DNA from: Betaproteobacteria bacterium
GTDB taxonomy: Bacteria; Pseudomonadota; Gammaproteobacteria; Burkholderiales; Rhodocyclaceae
DNA length: 64,000 nucleotides
Direction of reading: 5' to 3'
Assembly (NCBI GenBank): GCA_016208415.1
Contig: JACQYB010000044.1
Coordinates: 1 to 64,000, forward strand
In this document: in pieces, positions 25,227 through 34,945 of the stretch
How positions within the stretch are numbered: position 1 is the first letter of the stretch
Layout: the number at the start of each line of letters is the position of its first letter
Program-made: the position numbers and the translations under genes
Notes under the pieces: generated by a model
Seen by the model: the letters and a program-made list of their open reading frames with translations, nothing else
The model's database searches: none
Told to the model about the DNA's origin: nothing

Positions 25227-26924
25227 TTACACCCAGCGCGTTTCGCCCCAGACGGGTTCGGTGCCGCCGCCCTGGCGCTCGGCGGTGATGAGTGCCCGGC
25301 CGATGGCCGAGAACTGCTCGGCCAGCCCTTCCGCCGGCAGATGTCCGCGCTCGTCGGTGCGCACCACGCTGCGCGAGACGCTGTGGCTGATGCCGTGTTC
25401 CTTCAGCCAGGCGGAGAAGCGCACCGCCTCGGCCTGGCTGGTTTCGCGCGTGCGCGGGTCCAGTTGCGGCCCCACCCAATAGACGTGGGCCACGGCGGCG
25501 GTGCCCTCGGCCAGGGGACCGGAGCGGAACAGGCGGCGCTCCATGCAGGCGCTGGGGCAAAAGCGCAGCACCGCTTCCTCCAGCGCCGTGCCCTTGGTCC
25601 GCGCCGCCCCGTCGCGCCCGAAGATGGTGAGCGCCTGCAGGCGGTAGGGGCTGTCGGCGGCGAACTGGCGGGCAAAGGGGCCCTCGCCGCGCAGGCGCAT
25701 CTGCAGCAGCCCGAGCCAGGACGTGGCGAGCAGGGAGTACAGCAGCACGAAGCCGGCGGGCACCGCGAGGTCCACCTTCAGGTCGAACAGGCTCAGGCAC
25801 AGGTAGGACAGCGCCAGCAGCACCAGCGCCCCGAACAGCATGATGCGGCGCAGATGGCGATGGCTGCGGCGACGGATGAACACGCCCGTGGACCAGGCCA
25901 GGGACAGCAGCACGAAGGCGGCGTTGAGCCAGTCCGGGACCTCGCGCAGGAAGCGGGCGTTCTTCAGGTTGTCCAGGGCGGTGGCAAGGATGTCGGCGGA
26001 GCCGTGCCGGAAGCTCACCGGGCTGGCCCGTCCGTCGGCCAGGGCGGCGGCAGAGGCGCCGATGACGTAGATGCGGTTGGCGGCATCGGCGCCGCTGCGC
26101 CGGCGCTCGGGATGCAGGGCGTCTTCCAGCACCTCGGCGAAGGAGATGCGCTGGTGCGCCCGCGGCCCGGCCGGCCAGCTCAGGCCCTCGTCGGCGCCCG
26201 CGACGGTGCGCCAGTCGAGCATGCGTGCCACCGTCCACGGCAGCGAGGGGATGCGCCAGCCGTCGACGTCCTCGAAGTAGCGGAAGCGGCGCACCACGCC
26301 GTCGGCGTCGGGATGGAAGTTGCGCGTGCCCAGGCGCGGGCTGGCGGCCACGCCGCCCAGCGCCGGAAGCATCAGCGCCACGGGTCGGTCGCCGGCGCGT
26401 GGCGCGAGACGCTGCAGGGCCGGCAGGCGCGCGGTGCTCAGGTCGCTGCGACGGTCGGAATCCGCCGGCAGCCGCACCATGGGCCACACCGCCACGCGGC
26501 TGGCGAGCAGTTCCTGCGCCGCCGCGGTATTGCGCGGATTGGCGCCGTCCTCGGTGTCGGCGCTGTTGTCCGGCGCGCCGGGCACGATGTCGAACACCAC
26601 GGCCCGCGCGCCGCGCCTTTCCAGTTCCCCCACCACGGTGGCGAAGACGTCGCGCGGCCACGGCCAGCGGCCCGCCACCTGGCTGATGCGGGCGTAGCTG
26701 CGGTCGTCGATGTCTACCAGCGCGATCTGGGGATCGGCCGCCGGCGCCATGAGCCGGTGTCGCAGCATGAAGTCGAAGGCTCCCGCGCGTACCTGCGGGG
26801 CCACCTGCCATGTCATGGAATCGATGGTGGCGAGCACGAACAGCACTACGCCGAAGGCCGCGAACACCACGCGCGGGGGCAGCCGCAGCAGCGACCCCAG
26901 CAGGGCCGAGAGCAGGAGCTTCAT
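25227..26924 (-). CDS. CHASE2-domain membrane sensor with unrecognised C-terminal domain
   Basis: 565 residues from the ATG at 26924. One membrane helix (VVFAAFGVVLFVLATI) precedes the CHASE2 domain: RAGAFDFMLRHRLMAPAADPQIALVDIDDRSY, then RWPWPRDVFATVVGELERRGARAVVFDIV, and the closing RIYVIGASAAALADGRASPV. Three helices close the sensor (FVLLSLAWSTGVFI, IMLFGALVLLALSYL, VPAGFVLLYSLLATSWLG). About 150 cytoplasmic residues follow, including VYWVGPQLDPRTRETSQAEAVRF and AEQFSAIGRALITAER. I cannot match this part to a kinase, cyclase or GGDEF/EAL domain. CHASE2 normally feeds such output domains. Confidence 0.85.
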   Translation of the reverse strand: MKLLLSALLGSLLRLPPRVVFAAFGVVLFVLATIDSMTWQVAPQVRAGAFDFMLRHRLMAPAADPQIALVDIDDRSYARISQVAGRWPWPRDVFATVVGELERRGARAVVFDIVPGAPDNSADTEDGANPRNTAAAQELLASRVAVWPMVRLPADSDRRSDLSTARLPALQRLAPRAGDRPVALMLPALGGVAASPRLGTRNFHPDADGVVRRFRYFEDVDGWRIPSLPWTVARMLDWRTVAGADEGLSWPAGPRAHQRISFAEVLEDALHPERRRSGADAANRIYVIGASAAALADGRASPVSFRHGSADILATALDNLKNARFLREVPDWLNAAFVLLSLAWSTGVFIRRRSHRHLRRIMLFGALVLLALSYLCLSLFDLKVDLAVPAGFVLLYSLLATSWLGLLQMRLRGEGPFARQFAADSPYRLQALTIFGRDGAARTKGTALEEAVLRFCPSACMERRLFRSGPLAEGTAAVAHVYWVGPQLDPRTRETSQAEAVRFSAWLKEHGISHSVSRSVVRTDERGHLPAEGLAEQFSAIGRALITAERQGGGTEPVWGETRWV

Positions 26925-27048
26925 GTCGTCGTACCGCGCCTGTGGCAAGTGCCCACGGCGCCGGCGGCGCCCGGCCGTGCCCGCCGTGACGATGAACAAC
27001 GTGCCCCCATGATGCTTCCCGAAAATTGGATCTGGATCGGTATCCGCT

Positions 27049-27156
27049 GATACCCCCGGCCATTTATCGGCAGCGGGTGGGCAGCCTTGAATGCGTGAGG
27101 GAGATACCCTCGACCATTTATCGGCAGCGGGTGGGCAGCCTTGAATGCGTGAGGGA
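27049..27156. repeat. Tandem duplication of a 54-bp unit
   Basis: Two adjacent copies, 27049-27102 and 27103-27156, differ only at a few bases just after GATACCC. Forty-four bases from CCATTTATCGGCAGCG onward are identical. It has the look of a recent slippage or unequal-crossover event; it is not an array. Confidence 0.9.
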
Positions 27157-27209
27157 GCGGGCTTGGGCGCGAGTTCGGCCGCCATGATCGCGGGCAAGCC
27201 CGCTCCCGC
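27151..27209. repeat. REPIN-like inverted repeat
   Basis: About 59 bp. The left arm GGAGCGGGCTTGGGCGCGAG is diverged; the right arm GCGGGCAAGCCCGCTCCCGC is canonical. It touches the second copy of the 54-bp tandem unit. Confidence 0.75.
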
Positions 27210-27327
27210 AGTACCCTGCTTCATGCGCGTCGCCATGGCGACTTGGCGGATAATGTGCGGCGGTGCCGTGTCCCGGCCGGACGGGGCCACGGCGGATCAT
27301 CCCTCACCCGTTCCCGCCGCCCGAGCC

Positions 27328-27708
27328 ATGAACAAACAAGTCATTTCCACACCCGCCGCCCCCGCCGCCATCGGCACCTACTCCCAGGCCGTGCGCGCCG
27401 GCGACACCGTCTACCTCTCCGGCCAGATCGGCCTGGACCCCGCCACCATGCAGATGGTGGAGGGCATCGACGCCCAGATCGAGCGCGTGTTCCAGAACCT
27501 GCAGGCGGTGGCGCAGGCCGCCGGCGGCAGCCTGGCGGACACCGTCAAGCTCAACGTCTATCTCACCGATCTCGGCAACTTCGCCCGGGTGAACGAGACC
27601 ATGGCGCGCCACTTCCAGCAGCCCTACCCCGCCCGAGCGGCGGTGGGCGTGGCGGCGCTGCCGCGGGGCGCGCTGGTGGAGATGGACGCGGTGCTCGTCA
27701 CCAGCTGA
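27328..27708 (+). CDS. ridA: RidA family 2-iminobutanoate/2-iminopropanoate deaminase
   Basis: 126 residues from the ATG at 27328. [65 protein letters not shown] and the closing [23 protein letters not shown] are the RidA signature. The conserved Arg in the PARAAVGV stretch binds the imine. RidA hydrolyses reactive enamines/imines made by PLP enzymes such as threonine dehydratase. It is 11 bp upstream of recG and probably in the same transcript. Confidence 0.96.
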   Translation: MNKQVISTPAAPAAIGTYSQAVRAGDTVYLSGQIGLDPATMQMVEGIDAQIERVFQNLQAVAQAAGGSLADTVKLNVYLTDLGNFARVNETMARHFQQPYPARAAVGVAALPRGALVEMDAVLVTS

Positions 27709-27719
27709 TCGCCGTCCGG

Positions 27720-29807
27720 ATGGGCAAGGGCGGGGCATCGTCCGGGCGCGAGCGCGCAGCAGCCCCGCCGGATGCCGCTGCCCGGCGGCTGGCGCGGCTG
27801 GGCATCGCCGGCGATGCCGACCTGCTGCTGCACCTGCCGCTGCGCTACGAGGACGAGACCCGCCTCACCGCCATTGCCCGCGCCCGTCCGGGGGAGAGTG
27901 CGCTCATCGAAGGCACGGTGACGGACTGCGAGGTGCGCCTGCGTCCGCGTCGCCAGCTCGTGGCACATGTGCATGACGATGGCGCCGCGATGGCGCTGCG
28001 CTTCTTCAGTTTCTATCCCGCCCAGCAGAAGCTGCTCGCCCCGGGCAGCCGCGTGCGCGCCTTCGGCGAGGTGCGCGGGGATCCGCGCGGCGGCGGCCTG
28101 TGGAGTGGCGGGACGGTGGAAATGGTGCATCCGCGGGTGCGGGCGGTGGTGCCGGACGAACCCCTGGCGCAAGCGCTCACTCCTGTCTATCCGACGACGG
28201 CGGGGTTGTCCCAGGCTGCGCTGCGCCGGCTCATCGACGGCGCGCTGGAGCGGGCGGACCTCGCCGACACTCTGCCCGATGCGCTGCGCCGGCGGCTTGC
28301 GTTGCCGGCCTTTGCCGAGGCGCTGCGGCTGCTCCATCACCCCCCGGCCGGCATCGCCCCCGAGGCGCTGGCGGCGGCGGATCACCCGGCATGGCGGCGG
28401 GTGCGCTTCGACGAACTGCTGGCCCAGCAGCTCTCGCTGCGTCGCGCCTACGCCGCCCGCCGGGCGCGGCATGCGCCGGTGCTCGGTGACGAGGATCTGC
28501 CGCGCCGACTGATCGAGCGCCTGCCCTTCCGCCTCACGCGGGCGCAGCAGCGCGTGTGGCGCTAGATCGCCGCCGACCTGTCCCAGCCCCACCCCATGCA
28601 GCGCCTGCTGCAGGGCGACGTGGGCAGCGGCAAGACGGTGATCGCCGCGCTGGCCATGCTGGCCGCCGCCGGCAGCGGCCGCCAGGCGGCGCTTATGGCG
28701 CCCACCGAGATCCTGGCCGAGCAGCACGCCCGCAAGCTCGCCGCCTGGCTGGAACCCCTGGGCGTGCCCCTGGCCTGGCTGACCGGCGGCCTGGGCCGCG
28801 CCGCCCGGGCGGCGATGATCGAGTCCGTGGCCAGCGGGCGGGTGCTGCTGGCCGTGGGCACCCACGCCCTGATCGAGGAGGCGGTGGACTTCCCGCGCCT
28901 GGGGCTGGTGATCGTGGACGAGCAGCACCGCTTTGGCGTGCGCCAGCGCCTGGCGCTGCGGGACAAGGGCGGTGCGGCGGCGCAACTGCCCCACCAGCTC
29001 GCCATGTCCGCCACCCCCATTCCCCGCACCCTGGCCATGAGCTACGGCGCCGACCTGGATGTGTCGGTGCTGGACGAACTGCCCCCCGGCCGCACCCCGG
29101 TGCTCACCAAGCTGGTGTCGGCGGCCCGCCGCGACCAGGTGATCGCCCGCGTGCGCGAGGCCTGCGCCGCCGGCGCCCAGGCCTACTGGGTGTGCCCGCT
29201 CATCGAGGAGTCGGAGGCGCTGCAGCTCAAGACCGCGGTCGAGAGCCATGAGCGGCTGCGCGCCGAGCTGCCCGGCCTGGCCGTGGGTCTGGTGCATGGG
29301 CGCATGGCGGCGGCGGACAAGGCGCAGGTGATGGCCGACTTTGCCACCGGGCGCATCCACCTGCTGGTGGCCACGACGGTGATCGAGGTGGGGGTGGACG
29401 TGCCCAACGCCTCCCTCATGGTCATCGAGCACGCCGAGCGCTTCGGGCTGGCGCAACTGCACCAGTTGCGCGGCCGGGTGGGACGCGGATGGCGCGAGTC
29501 CGTGTGCATCCTGCTCTACCAGCACCCGCTCTCCGACGCCGCCCGGGCGCGGCTGCGCGTCATCTTCGAGCACGCCGACGGCTTCGAGATCGCCCGCCAG
29601 GACCTGCGGCTGCGCGGCCCCGGCGAATTCCTCGGCGCCCGCCAGAGCGGCGCGCCGCTGCTGCGCTTCGCCGACCTGGAACGCGACATCGACCTGCTCG
29701 AAGCCGCGCGCGATGTTGCGCCGGAGATGTTGCGAGAGCACCCGCAACGGGCCGCCGCCCACATCGACCGCTGGCTGGGAGGGCGCGCGGCGCTGGCGCA
29801 GGCGTGA
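27720..29807 (+). pseudogene. recG: recG ATP-dependent DNA helicase interrupted by an in-frame amber codon
   Basis: From the ATG at 27720 the frame encodes the RecG wedge domain (LARLGIAGDADLLLHLPLRYEDETRL, LSFYPAQ-like FFSFYPAQQKLLAPGSRVRAFGEVR). It runs to TRAQQRVWR at 28562 and meets TAG at 28563-28565, codon 282. The same frame resumes at once with IAADLSQPHPMQRLLQGDVGSGKT (Walker A), DEQHRFGVRQR (motif II), MSATPIPRTLAM (motif III) and the C-terminal helicase motifs to 29807. RecG normally has Glu at this point (RVWxEI), and GAG to TAG is one base change. RecG reverses stalled forks. Either the gene is inactivated or this base is wrong. Without the stop the protein would be 695 residues, the usual length. 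Confidence 0.93.
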
Positions 29808-29948
29808 GCCAGCCGGAGTATCCTCGCGGTGAGTTCGGGGCAGCGCATCTTTTTGGGCGACCGGCGCGGCGCTGCCTGAAAGTGTATCGTGCTACTTCGT
29901 GGCCGGTGGAGGCGCCGGGCGGGCAGATTTTTCCAGGGAGGTGGGGCG

Positions 29949-31457
29949 ATGAAGGTCTGGCTGGGAGGAAGTGGCGATGACGTACTGGTGGGTGCGGCGG
30001 AGGAGAACCGGTTCGAACCGGGTGTCGGCGCAAATGTCATCGTGGGTGGCGACCAGCGGGACACCGTGGTGATCAATGGCACCACGTCCATCGCGATTTA
30101 TGCCTACGGGTCCGGCATCCGCACGTCGGCCACCGAGCCGTATTCCGCCAATACCATCAGCACCGGTGCCGGCGACGACACGGTGCTGCTGTCGAGGATC
30201 AGCGGAATCGATCCAGGCGCTCCCGAAGGGTCCGCGGCACGGCAGTGGGTCTTTGCCGGCGCGGGCGACGACCGCGTGGAGATCTCCGCGCCCAGCGCAG
30301 CCTGGATATTCGGCGGTGAGGGCGAGGACGTGATCATCAAGACCGATCTGCGCACCGACTATGACTGGCTGGTGGACGGGTCAGACGTCATCTACGCCGA
30401 TGCCGCAGATCCGCCGGACGACGTGGGCCAGGATGTGGCGTGGAGCGACGCCGATATGATTTTCGGTGGTGCGGGGAATGATTCCATCGCCACCGGCGAT
30501 GGACCGGATTGGGTCGACGGCGGCGATGGCGACGACCGCATTGAACTCGGCGCCGGCGAGAACCGGGCTTTCGGTGGCAGCGGCGACGACGTCCTCTCCG
30601 TGAGCGGCATCAAGGTCGGACTTGTGACGTCCCAGATGACTCCGGAGGGCACGTTCGGTTACTCATATTCGGTTGATGCCATTTACGGCGGAGCCGGCAA
30701 CGACGCGATCGAAATCGCCAATGTCCGTGGGGGCAACCTGGGGATTTCCGTTCATGGGGATGTTGGCGACGACAGCATCCGCATCGAGACGGTCGACGGT
30801 TCCCTGGTGACCGGCGGTGACGGAAACGACGTCATCCTCTGCGTCGCAGCGCCTGCCGGATGGTAGAAACCCATAATCCTCGCCGATCCGGCGGATGTGG
30901 TCTTCGGCGGAGCCGGAGACGACAGCATCGATACCGGGCGCGGCCCCGACCTGATCGTCGCCGGCGACGGTTTCGACACCATCGCCGCAGGACTGGGCGA
31001 CGACCGCATCTTTCTTGCAGGCGGTTCCGGCGGCGACCGCGCCACCGACCGTCTGGTCGTCGACGATCCCAGGGACTCGTTCTTTGGCATCCCGAGCGGA
31101 TGGTCGTCGGACATGGTTTTCGACTTCCAGCCGCTGTCCCGGATGGGTGCCGACAGCGCCGGACAGGCGGACAAGATCGACCTGACAGCCCTGCTCCAGG
31201 CCTACGATGCCTCGGGCGTCGCCGCTGGCGATTCCCGCTACTACAGCGCCGCCAACCCCTTCGATGCCGGCCACCTGCGGCTCACCGCGGTGGGCGGCAG
31301 CACCCGGGTGGAGATCAACGACCCTGCCGCCGGCTGGCGCAGCTTCCTGACCCTGGTGGGGGTGGGTTCCGACGAGTTGAGCACCACCGTCCAGGCCGAC
31401 CTTTCCAGCGGGCTTGCCGCGGCCTCGGGGGGCGACTTCCTCTGGTACGTGGGCTAG
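29949..31457 (+). pseudogene. RTX-like acidic repeat protein, interrupted by an in-frame amber codon
   Basis: The ATG at 29949 follows a strong ribosome site (AGGGAGG). The frame is rich in glycine/aspartate repeats of RTX type: LGGSGDDVLVG, STGAGDDTVLL, FGGAGNDSIATGDGPDWVDGG, FGGSGDDVLSV. It stops at TAG 30864-30866 after APAGW. The same frame continues KPIILADPADVVFGGAGDDSIDTG and runs to TAG at 31457, ending with AGWRSFLTLVGVGSDEL and GDFLWYVG. Read through, it has 502 residues. The terminal 75 residues match the remnant at 8173-8451. RTX proteins bind calcium outside the cell and leave through type I secretion; no such system is in the window. Confidence 0.8.
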
Positions 31458-31623
31458 CAGCCTGTCGGACCTGGCCGTTTGCGGGAGCCGTGGCAGGGTG
31501 GCCGTTGCAGCAAGGGGCTGCAGGCGCGTGCCGCAGGCCCGCCCGGCGCGGATAGAATCCCGCCATCTGCATCCGGCCGCCGCCCCGGTGGGCGCGGCGG
31601 CCGGCCACGGGAGTGCCGCGCCC

Positions 31624-32493
31624 ATGACGCTGACCGAACGCCTCACCCACTACGAACGGCTGATGCGGCTGGACAAGCCCATCGGCATCCTGCTGCTGTT
31701 GTGGCCCACGATGTGGGCGCTGTGGTTTGCCGGCGACGGGCATCCCAGCGCCTTCCTGGTGTGGATCTTCGTGCTCGGCACGGTGCTGATGCGCTCCGCC
31801 GGCTGCGTCATCAACGACTGGGCGGACCGGGATTTCGACCCCCACGTGGAGCGCACGAAGAACCGCCCGCTGGCCACCGGCGTCGTCTCGGGGCGCGAGG
31901 CGCTGATCCTGGCGGCGGGGCTCACGCTGCTGGCCGGGCTGCTGGTGCTGCCCCTGAATGTGCTGGTGTGGGGGCTGGCGGTGGTGGCGGTGTTCCTGGC
32001 CGCAAGCTATCCGTTCACCAAGCGCTTCCTGGCCATTCCCCAGGCCTACCTGGGCATCGCCTTCGGCTTCGGCATTCCCATGGCCTACGCGGCGCAGCAT
32101 TTCGCGCTGCCGTGGGAGGCGTGGCTGCTGCTGCTGGCCAACATCTTCTGGGCCGTGGCCTACGACACCGAGTACGCCATGGTGGACCGCAACGACGACC
32201 TGCGCCTGGGCATCCGCACCTCCGCCATCACCTTCGGCCGCTTCGACGTCGCGGCGGTGATGCTGTGCTATGCGGCGATGCTGGGCATGCTCGGCTTCGT
32301 CGGCTGGCACTACGGCCGCGGTGTGCCCTATTTCAGCGGGCTGGCACTGGCGGCGGGCCTGGCCGGCTACCACTACACGCTCATCCGCGGGCGCAGCCGC
32401 GAACTCTGCTTCAAGGCCTTCCTGCACAACAACTGGCTTGGCGGCGCGGTGTTCGCCGGGCTGGCGCTGGACTACGCCCTGCGGGCGGCGTAG
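31624..32493 (+). CDS. ubiA: 4-hydroxybenzoate polyprenyltransferase UbiA
   Basis: 289 residues. The first Asp-rich motif is [26 protein letters not shown]; the second is [25 protein letters not shown]. Around eight membrane helices are visible. UbiA attaches the polyprenyl tail to 4-hydroxybenzoate, the first membrane step of ubiquinone synthesis. The ATG at 31624 gives the family's usual N-terminus ([23 protein letters not shown]). ubiD, a later step of the same pathway, lies 14 kb away at 46474. Confidence 0.97.
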   Translation: MTLTERLTHYERLMRLDKPIGILLLLWPTMWALWFAGDGHPSAFLVWIFVLGTVLMRSAGCVINDWADRDFDPHVERTKNRPLATGVVSGREALILAAGLTLLAGLLVLPLNVLVWGLAVVAVFLAASYPFTKRFLAIPQAYLGIAFGFGIPMAYAAQHFALPWEAWLLLLANIFWAVAYDTEYAMVDRNDDLRLGIRTSAITFGRFDVAAVMLCYAAMLGMLGFVGWHYGRGVPYFSGLALAAGLAGYHYTLIRGRSRELCFKAFLHNNWLGGAVFAGLALDYALRAA

Positions 32494-32560
32494 TGGGCGG
32501 CGCCGGGCGGGTGCCGGCATCGCCAGGTTGCGGGGCCCGCCATGCCGGTGGCCTCCCCCG

Positions 32561-33862
32561 CTACTTGTTGATCTTCTTGTCCATCCACTGGATGCGGGTC
32601 TTCAGCCAATCCTTGAGATACTTCACCTCTTTTGGATAGGTTCCCTTGACCACGGCGTTGGGCCAGACGTACTTGTCGAGGATGGGCCAGCGCTTGAAGT
32701 TCTGCTTCTGCGACGCGTCGATCTGGACCGCTGTCTGGTCTACGTAGTCGAAGATGGTATCGATCTGGGTGCGCTTGAGCTGGTTCCAGCGGTTCTTCAC
32801 CTTTGCCTGGAACAGCGGGTCGTAGAACATCTGCTCGATCCAGTCCGACTGGCGCACCCACCAGCCGGTGGGATAGCGGGCGCGGCTGAAATCCACGTTG
32901 CCGGCACCGAGGTCGAAATCCCACGCCGGGCCCATCCTCAGCTTGCCGCCACGGTCCTTGTGCCAATAGACGCTGGAATACCAGCGGGCGTCCTGGTTCT
33001 TGAAGATCTCGTTGATGAGGAACCAGTCGATGAGCGAATCCACATCCACGTAGCGGGCGTAGCCGTTGACCGGGTCGTCGAAGTAGTTGGAGTAGATCAC
33101 GTCCTCCACCTGCTGCACGTGGTTCGCAACCCACGCCTTCTGCGCGGCGGTGATCTTGGAGTTGGACGGTGACTTGATGTTGAAGATGATCTGCCAGCGC
33201 GTCATGAAATACACGTCGTCCGGCGCCAGATAGTCCGGCGCGTCGATTTCGAGCAGATAGCCGCCGCTCACCGCGGGTTCGGCGTTGTCCGCGGCTTCCA
33301 TCTTGGTGATGTTGACCCGGTCACGGGCGACCTTGATGTGCTCTCCCAGCAGGTAGTTGCCCCGGTATTCGCCGTTGAGGTAAAGCTCCACATAGCGCAG
33401 CCGCGGCGTATAGGCCATGCCGAAACGCCGGCTCAACTCCATCGCCACATGGTTGCGCATCAGGGTCTTGTCGGCGTAGTTGGCCAGCAGCAGCCAGTCG
33501 TCGTCCGCCGGCATGTCGAGGAGCTGCGTCTTGCTGGCGAGCTTGATGCGGTAGCCCTTCTTCGGCATGTCCCAGGTGGAGTTGCCGCGCCCGCGCACCT
33601 CGATGGCGCCGTCGTAGAGCCCGGCGCCGTATTTCATCTTCGTGCCGTCGGTGATCTTCAGCCGGCCGGAAAGATAGATGTCGCGCGAGGTGATGGGTAC
33701 GTTGCCGTCGGTCCAGATCTCCACCACCGGCAGCCCGGTGTCGACGGGTTGCGCCGCGCTCGCGTCCTGCAGCGGCGCCAGCAGGAGCAACAACACCGCC
33801 AGCACGGCCGTGGCGAAGCCCTGCCACAGTGCCGGGAAATCGAGTCGTGTCTGCCGGTGCAT
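32561..33862 (-). CDS. Secreted CotH-kinase family protein
   Basis: 433 residues from the ATG at 33862. The signal peptide (ALWQGFATAVLAVLLLLLAP..., cut near ASAAQ) predicts export. The CotH domain shows VRGRGNSTWDMPKKGYRIKLAS, DDDWLLLANYADKTLMRNHVAMEL, VELYLNGEYRGNYLLGEHIKV and the DFD-type metal motif MGPAWDFDLGAGNVDF. Spore coat CotH phosphorylates other coat proteins; exported bacterial relatives are mostly uncharacterised and often sit near surface or cellulosome-like proteins. There is no partner beside it. It ends with TAG. Confidence 0.88.
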   Translation of the reverse strand: MHRQTRLDFPALWQGFATAVLAVLLLLLAPLQDASAAQPVDTGLPVVEIWTDGNVPITSRDIYLSGRLKITDGTKMKYGAGLYDGAIEVRGRGNSTWDMPKKGYRIKLASKTQLLDMPADDDWLLLANYADKTLMRNHVAMELSRRFGMAYTPRLRYVELYLNGEYRGNYLLGEHIKVARDRVNITKMEAADNAEPAVSGGYLLEIDAPDYLAPDDVYFMTRWQIIFNIKSPSNSKITAAQKAWVANHVQQVEDVIYSNYFDDPVNGYARYVDVDSLIDWFLINEIFKNQDARWYSSVYWHKDRGGKLRMGPAWDFDLGAGNVDFSRARYPTGWWVRQSDWIEQMFYDPLFQAKVKNRWNQLKRTQIDTIFDYVDQTAVQIDASQKQNFKRWPILDKYVWPNAVVKGTYPKEVKYLKDWLKTRIQWMDKKINK

Positions 33863-34270
33863 GGTCTTCCTCCCTGTCGAATGGGAACGACGAGATGCGG
33901 CCGCCTCCCGCCGGGCGAGCGCGGTTTGGCACGGGTGGCAGCAGCGGCGGCCGCCCGGCATGCTTCCTGCAATTGAATCCGACCTCGCGGGGACCGCGGC
34001 TGCCTGCCGGCCATCCTCCATGGCGCGACTCCAGCGCACGATGCGGTCCGTCGTCCTTGTAGTTGCCGGATCATGCTAGGACTACCGGGAGTTCCATGTC
34101 CAGGGGATATCATGGTTTGTGGCTGCCATCGTCGGCGTCGCGGCCGGCAGCGCATTCGCGCTCCAGGACGTGGTGGGGATGGATGACGGGAGGCGCGAAC
34201 GACCAGCATCCGAGCCCGGCAGCCGAGGGCGTATCATCGGACTCGCCTGCACCCGTGGAGCGCTTCAGCG
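33863..34270. other. 408-bp divergent intergenic region, no gene seen
   Basis: The region lies between the start codons of the CotH-like gene (minus) and folE (plus) and so should contain both promoters. Open frames here show no family match or ribosome site. No repeat or clear hairpin stands out. Confidence 0.5.
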
Positions 34271-34909
34271 ATGCCCGACCCTTCCGACCACGACCACCCG
34301 CCCGCCGCCGGACACGGCATCGGCATCGCCCGCCGCGGCCGCTTCGACCCGGACGCCTTCGAGCGCGCCGTCACGGACCTGTTGCGCGCCTGCGGCATCT
34401 CCCCGGACACGGTGCACACCGGCCGCACCGCCCAGCGCGTGCGCGAGCTGTGGCAGCGGCGCCTGCTGGGCGGCTACGAGCTGGACCCGGCCGCCGCCCT
34501 GGGCGAGGGCTTCGAGGACCCCCGCAGCGACATGGTGGTGGTGCGCGGCATCGCCATCCACGGCGTGTGCCCCCACCACCTGGTACCCTTCCGCGGCCTG
34601 GCCCACGTCGCCTACATACCGGGCGGGCGGCTGCACGGCTTCGGGCGCATCGCCCGGCTGGTGGATGCCATCGGCCACCGCTTCACCTACCAGGAATGGA
34701 TGACCCGCGACATCGCCGAGGCGCTCATGAGCCACGGCCGGGCGCGCGGTGCCGCGTGCGTGGTGGAGGCGGAGCAGTTGTGCCTGCTGCTGGGCGAGGA
34801 TCGCCGCGGCGACGAGCGGGTGGTGACGCAGGCGTTCACCGGCGTGTTCGAGGCCGACGTGCAACTGCGCGCCGAGTTTTCGCGGGCGATTGCCACGCCG
34901 CGGATGTGA
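34271..34909 (+). CDS. folE: GTP cyclohydrolase I
   Basis: 212 residues. RTAQRVRELWQRRLLGGYELDP, the zinc-binding Cys in GVCPHHLVPFRGLAHVAYIPGGRLHGFGRIARLVD, and FTYQEWMTRDIAEALMSHGRARGAACVVEAEQLC are GCH-I motifs. The usual CEHH zinc loop reads CPHH here. The enzyme converts GTP to dihydroneopterin triphosphate for folate. The sequence is somewhat diverged from housekeeping FolE, so it may be a second copy serving another pterin pathway. 36 bp separate it from the next gene. Confidence 0.92.
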   Translation: MPDPSDHDHPPAAGHGIGIARRGRFDPDAFERAVTDLLRACGISPDTVHTGRTAQRVRELWQRRLLGGYELDPAAALGEGFEDPRSDMVVVRGIAIHGVCPHHLVPFRGLAHVAYIPGGRLHGFGRIARLVDAIGHRFTYQEWMTRDIAEALMSHGRARGAACVVEAEQLCLLLGEDRRGDERVVTQAFTGVFEADVQLRAEFSRAIATPRM

Positions 34910-34945
34910 TCGGCGCCGACGCACGCCAACCCTTGAGAGGCCGTC

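Larger units (their letters stand above)
26925..27327. other. 403-bp intergenic region with tandem duplication and REPIN
   Basis: No gene is seen between the CHASE2 gene and ridA. The region holds a 54-bp unit repeated exactly twice with small differences (27049-27156) and, directly after it, a REPIN-like repeat (27151-27209). The remainder, 27210-27327, may carry the ridA promoter; no clear boxes are visible. Confidence 0.6.

Noticed and set aside
27049-27156. CRISPR array
   Set aside because: Only two adjacent 54-bp copies without spacers, and no cas gene in the window.
28563-30866. Genetic code change in which TAG encodes an amino acid
   Set aside because: TAG clearly ends other genes here (patatin at 17943, ubiA at 32493, CotH-like at 32561, the RTX gene itself at 31457), so it is an ordinary stop codon.
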